Below, in pieces: positions 62,401 through 64,000 of a stretch of DNA of 64,000 bases. Position 1 is the first letter of the stretch; the number at the start of each line of letters is the position of its first letter. Location of the stretch: the NCBI GenBank assembly GCA_954871525.1, contig OX940860.1, positions 23,158,001-23,222,000 of the forward strand, given 5' to 3'. The position numbers and the translations under genes were made by a program. The notes beneath the pieces were generated by a model. The model was not told the DNA's origin. It worked only from the letters and a program-made list of their open reading frames with translations, and made no database searches. The DNA is from Parietaria judaica. Its lineage: Eukaryota; Streptophyta; Magnoliopsida; Rosales; Urticaceae.

Positions 62401-64000
62401 TAAATATAGTAGGAATCGGAAGTCTGGTTCTGATCTTTTATTCAATCCGAGAAAAAAACTCGAAGCGGGATTTTGGATTCTCTTTCTTTCTTTTTAAAAA
62501 TATAAAACCGATAAAAATGATTTAAAAAAATCCGGAAACCAGATCTCCAAACCCAAATTCCGGTTCCCTATTTTTGAACGGAATCCCTTTTTCCGGGTTC
62601 CATGTCTATTATATTTAAGCACACAAAAGATTTACAAACAGACCGCGGCTATCTCATCTTCACAGCCGTAAGGTTCGTGCAGTAACTCCCCAAAGTAGAA
62701 CCTTCCCTGCATGCAAACGAGTTTCCACCAATTTCAGTAAGCACGTAAATTTTTTTAACAAACTATTACATAGGAATCACGATATTTCTACGTATAAACA
62801 CATGCATCTTAAAGAAAATATAGATATAAAAGATGAGAGAACAGAAGACTATCCTAAGTATACGGAATAAGACAGCAAAGCAAACAAGTAGTCATGACAA
62901 GTAAACGGGCAATCCGAGATTTAATTCAATTTACAAATCTTTTGTTGGTAATCTCCAGGAAGAAAAACATGTCTAATATAAACCTTGAAAACAAAGGCTC
63001 GTAGTTTTATACACATACATAGATGGTACGTTCGTTGAGTTCGTATTGACCGCATCCATGCATTCGGCCATGCTTCCACTGACCAGCATATCGATACCGA
63101 CCTTTCTCCCTGCCATACAAGTTAACAATCAATGACAAAACCCTCACAAATCAATCTCTTTTTATAATGTGAGAAAGAAATTACAAAAAAAGATTCCTTT
63201 ATCAACATTAAACCTGATTTTTTTAGAATATGTTAAACCTTTAATTATGTCTTTTGGGCATTTCATAGGAGTTTATTGGTCTTTTACGCTTAGGGCCCAA
63301 TTAGGGTTTCTAAGCCTATATAAAGGCATCCATCTTTAACGTTTTCATCATGTTTGTTGAGACATCATAGGGAGAGTTTCAGGTCTAGTTCTTGAATTAG
63401 AAACCGGTCTTTTGATAATATGATTGGGTCCTATCAGAATAATATCTCAGTAATGTCAGAAGAAACTAGGATATGACTCACGGCTCCATCCCGAACTCTT
63501 TTTTCCATGCGTTAGTCTCGTAGAAGGGTATTTCCGAGCGGTCTCCGGCTAATTCAAGACTGTCTTCGATATCCATCTCTAGCCACTCTCTGTCTTCTTT
63601 GCTCATATAATCTCTTGATATTATATGGCCTTCAGCCCGCATCTGTTCTTCAAGCCTGAAAGGAGCAAGACAAAAGCCTCCTTTGATTTATTTTTCTGCA
63701 AATAGATTTCTCGGGTTCTGACTGCTGAGTCAGCAATACAGAGAGCATGAGGGTTGAAGACTTACTTGGAACCCGGTATAGGTTCTATATCAGGAATATC
63801 GACTTCAATAACTCCATGACCCTCAAATTCATTCTGTAGCCATTCACCTTCATACCTATGAAAATAAAATAAGTAATTGTTTTAGAAATAGATATGTGTG
63901 TGTATATGTATATAATCAACCTCTTAAGCAGATATGACCATCTGTATGACCAGTTTCCCGAGTATAACCATCTGTATGAAGCGTACGTGATTATAAATTT
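59479..64000 (-). CDS. TIC100: TIC100 (MORN-repeat protein of the chloroplast inner-envelope import complex), 3' part
   Basis: TIC100 (EMB1211) is reported as a subunit of the 1-MDa TIC complex with TIC20, TIC56 and TIC214. Exons on the minus strand: ~64000-63921 (partial, tentative), 63855-63766, 63655-63482, 63109-63019, 62706-62644, 62317-62251, 61972-61869, 61760-61634, 60881-60118, 59847-59479; phases agree at each junction from 63921 onward. MORN-type segments are YEGEWLQNEFEGHG and YRYAGQWKHGRMHGCGQYEL. Then come REEKGPYSDPQHPYFYEEDD, the conserved PEFVVLNNGPELSPEELEKD, a coiled-coil-like Lys/Glu stretch and a long acidic tail (DEDEEEDDDEDNDA). The end is a basic region closing with VDYLEQLKQTM. 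The N-terminus lies outside the window. Confidence 0.92.
62395..62620. repeat. Degenerate palindromic insert in a TIC100 intron
   Basis: Words GGAATCGGAAGTCTGGTTCTG on the left and CCGGAAACCAGATCT / CCGGTTCCC on the right are loosely inverted, as in GGAACCGG-rich hAT MITEs. No clean ends or duplication were found. Confidence 0.35.
63230..63420 (+). promoter_or_regulatory. Promoter-like sequence in a TIC100 intron, opposite strand
   Basis: On the plus strand AATTAGGGTTTCTAAGCC is followed by TATATAAAGGCATCC (63318-63332), a strong TATA context. It lies within the intron between 63109 and 63482 and could be a remnant of a small LTR element. No coding region follows on the plus strand. Confidence 0.4.

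Overview
The window is nuclear DNA from a flowering plant, most likely a eudicot. The background is AT-rich and the genes are split by GT-AG introns. The protein genes match plant families: ABCG5, CSLA mannan synthase, HD2 histone deacetylase, an At4g22758-like protein and TIC100. A tRNA-Leu and a dense load of hAT, MULE and LTR elements complete the picture. I cannot name the species from the sequence.

Layout. 1-1200: the 3' part of an ABCG5-type half-transporter (+). 2146-5057: a broken hAT transposon (-) whose transposase is interrupted by an LTR-like insert. 5.1-20 kb: gene-poor DNA with many small elements: hAT MITEs at 6464, 8361, 10019, 11841 and 19844, a Mutator-like MITE at 11790 containing one of those hAT MITEs, a solo LTR at 8996 and a 1-kb foldback element at 14822. 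20768-26354: a young-looking LTR element carrying only gag plus a protease-like segment, with two 1167-bp LTRs and the 5-bp duplication GTAGG. 27705: another hAT MITE. 28459-32836: an intact nine-exon CSLA gene (+). 35755: a second Mutator-like MITE. 36835-38233: a Pack-MULE-like element holding a broken fragment of a serine hydroxymethyltransferase gene. 38915-41705: further hAT elements, one nested. 42936-43018: tRNA-Leu(UAA) (-). 44491-46691: an HD2 histone deacetylase gene (-). 48172: a solo LTR. 50350-51604: a decayed Ty1/copia 3' end. 52028-52999: the At4g22758-like gene (-). 57880: an LTR-like repeat. 59479 to the window end: the 3' part of TIC100 (-).

The host genes are unrelated neighbours and not a pathway: membrane export, mannan synthesis in the Golgi, nuclear chromatin or nucleolar regulation, an uncharacterised protein, and chloroplast protein import. 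The strongest non-gene observations are the Pack-MULE-like SHMT capture, the gag-only LTR element, a hAT relic whose ends match two MITEs nearby, and the long foldback hairpin. I found no convincing new molecular system; the interest lies in how transposons have assembled the accessory DNA.
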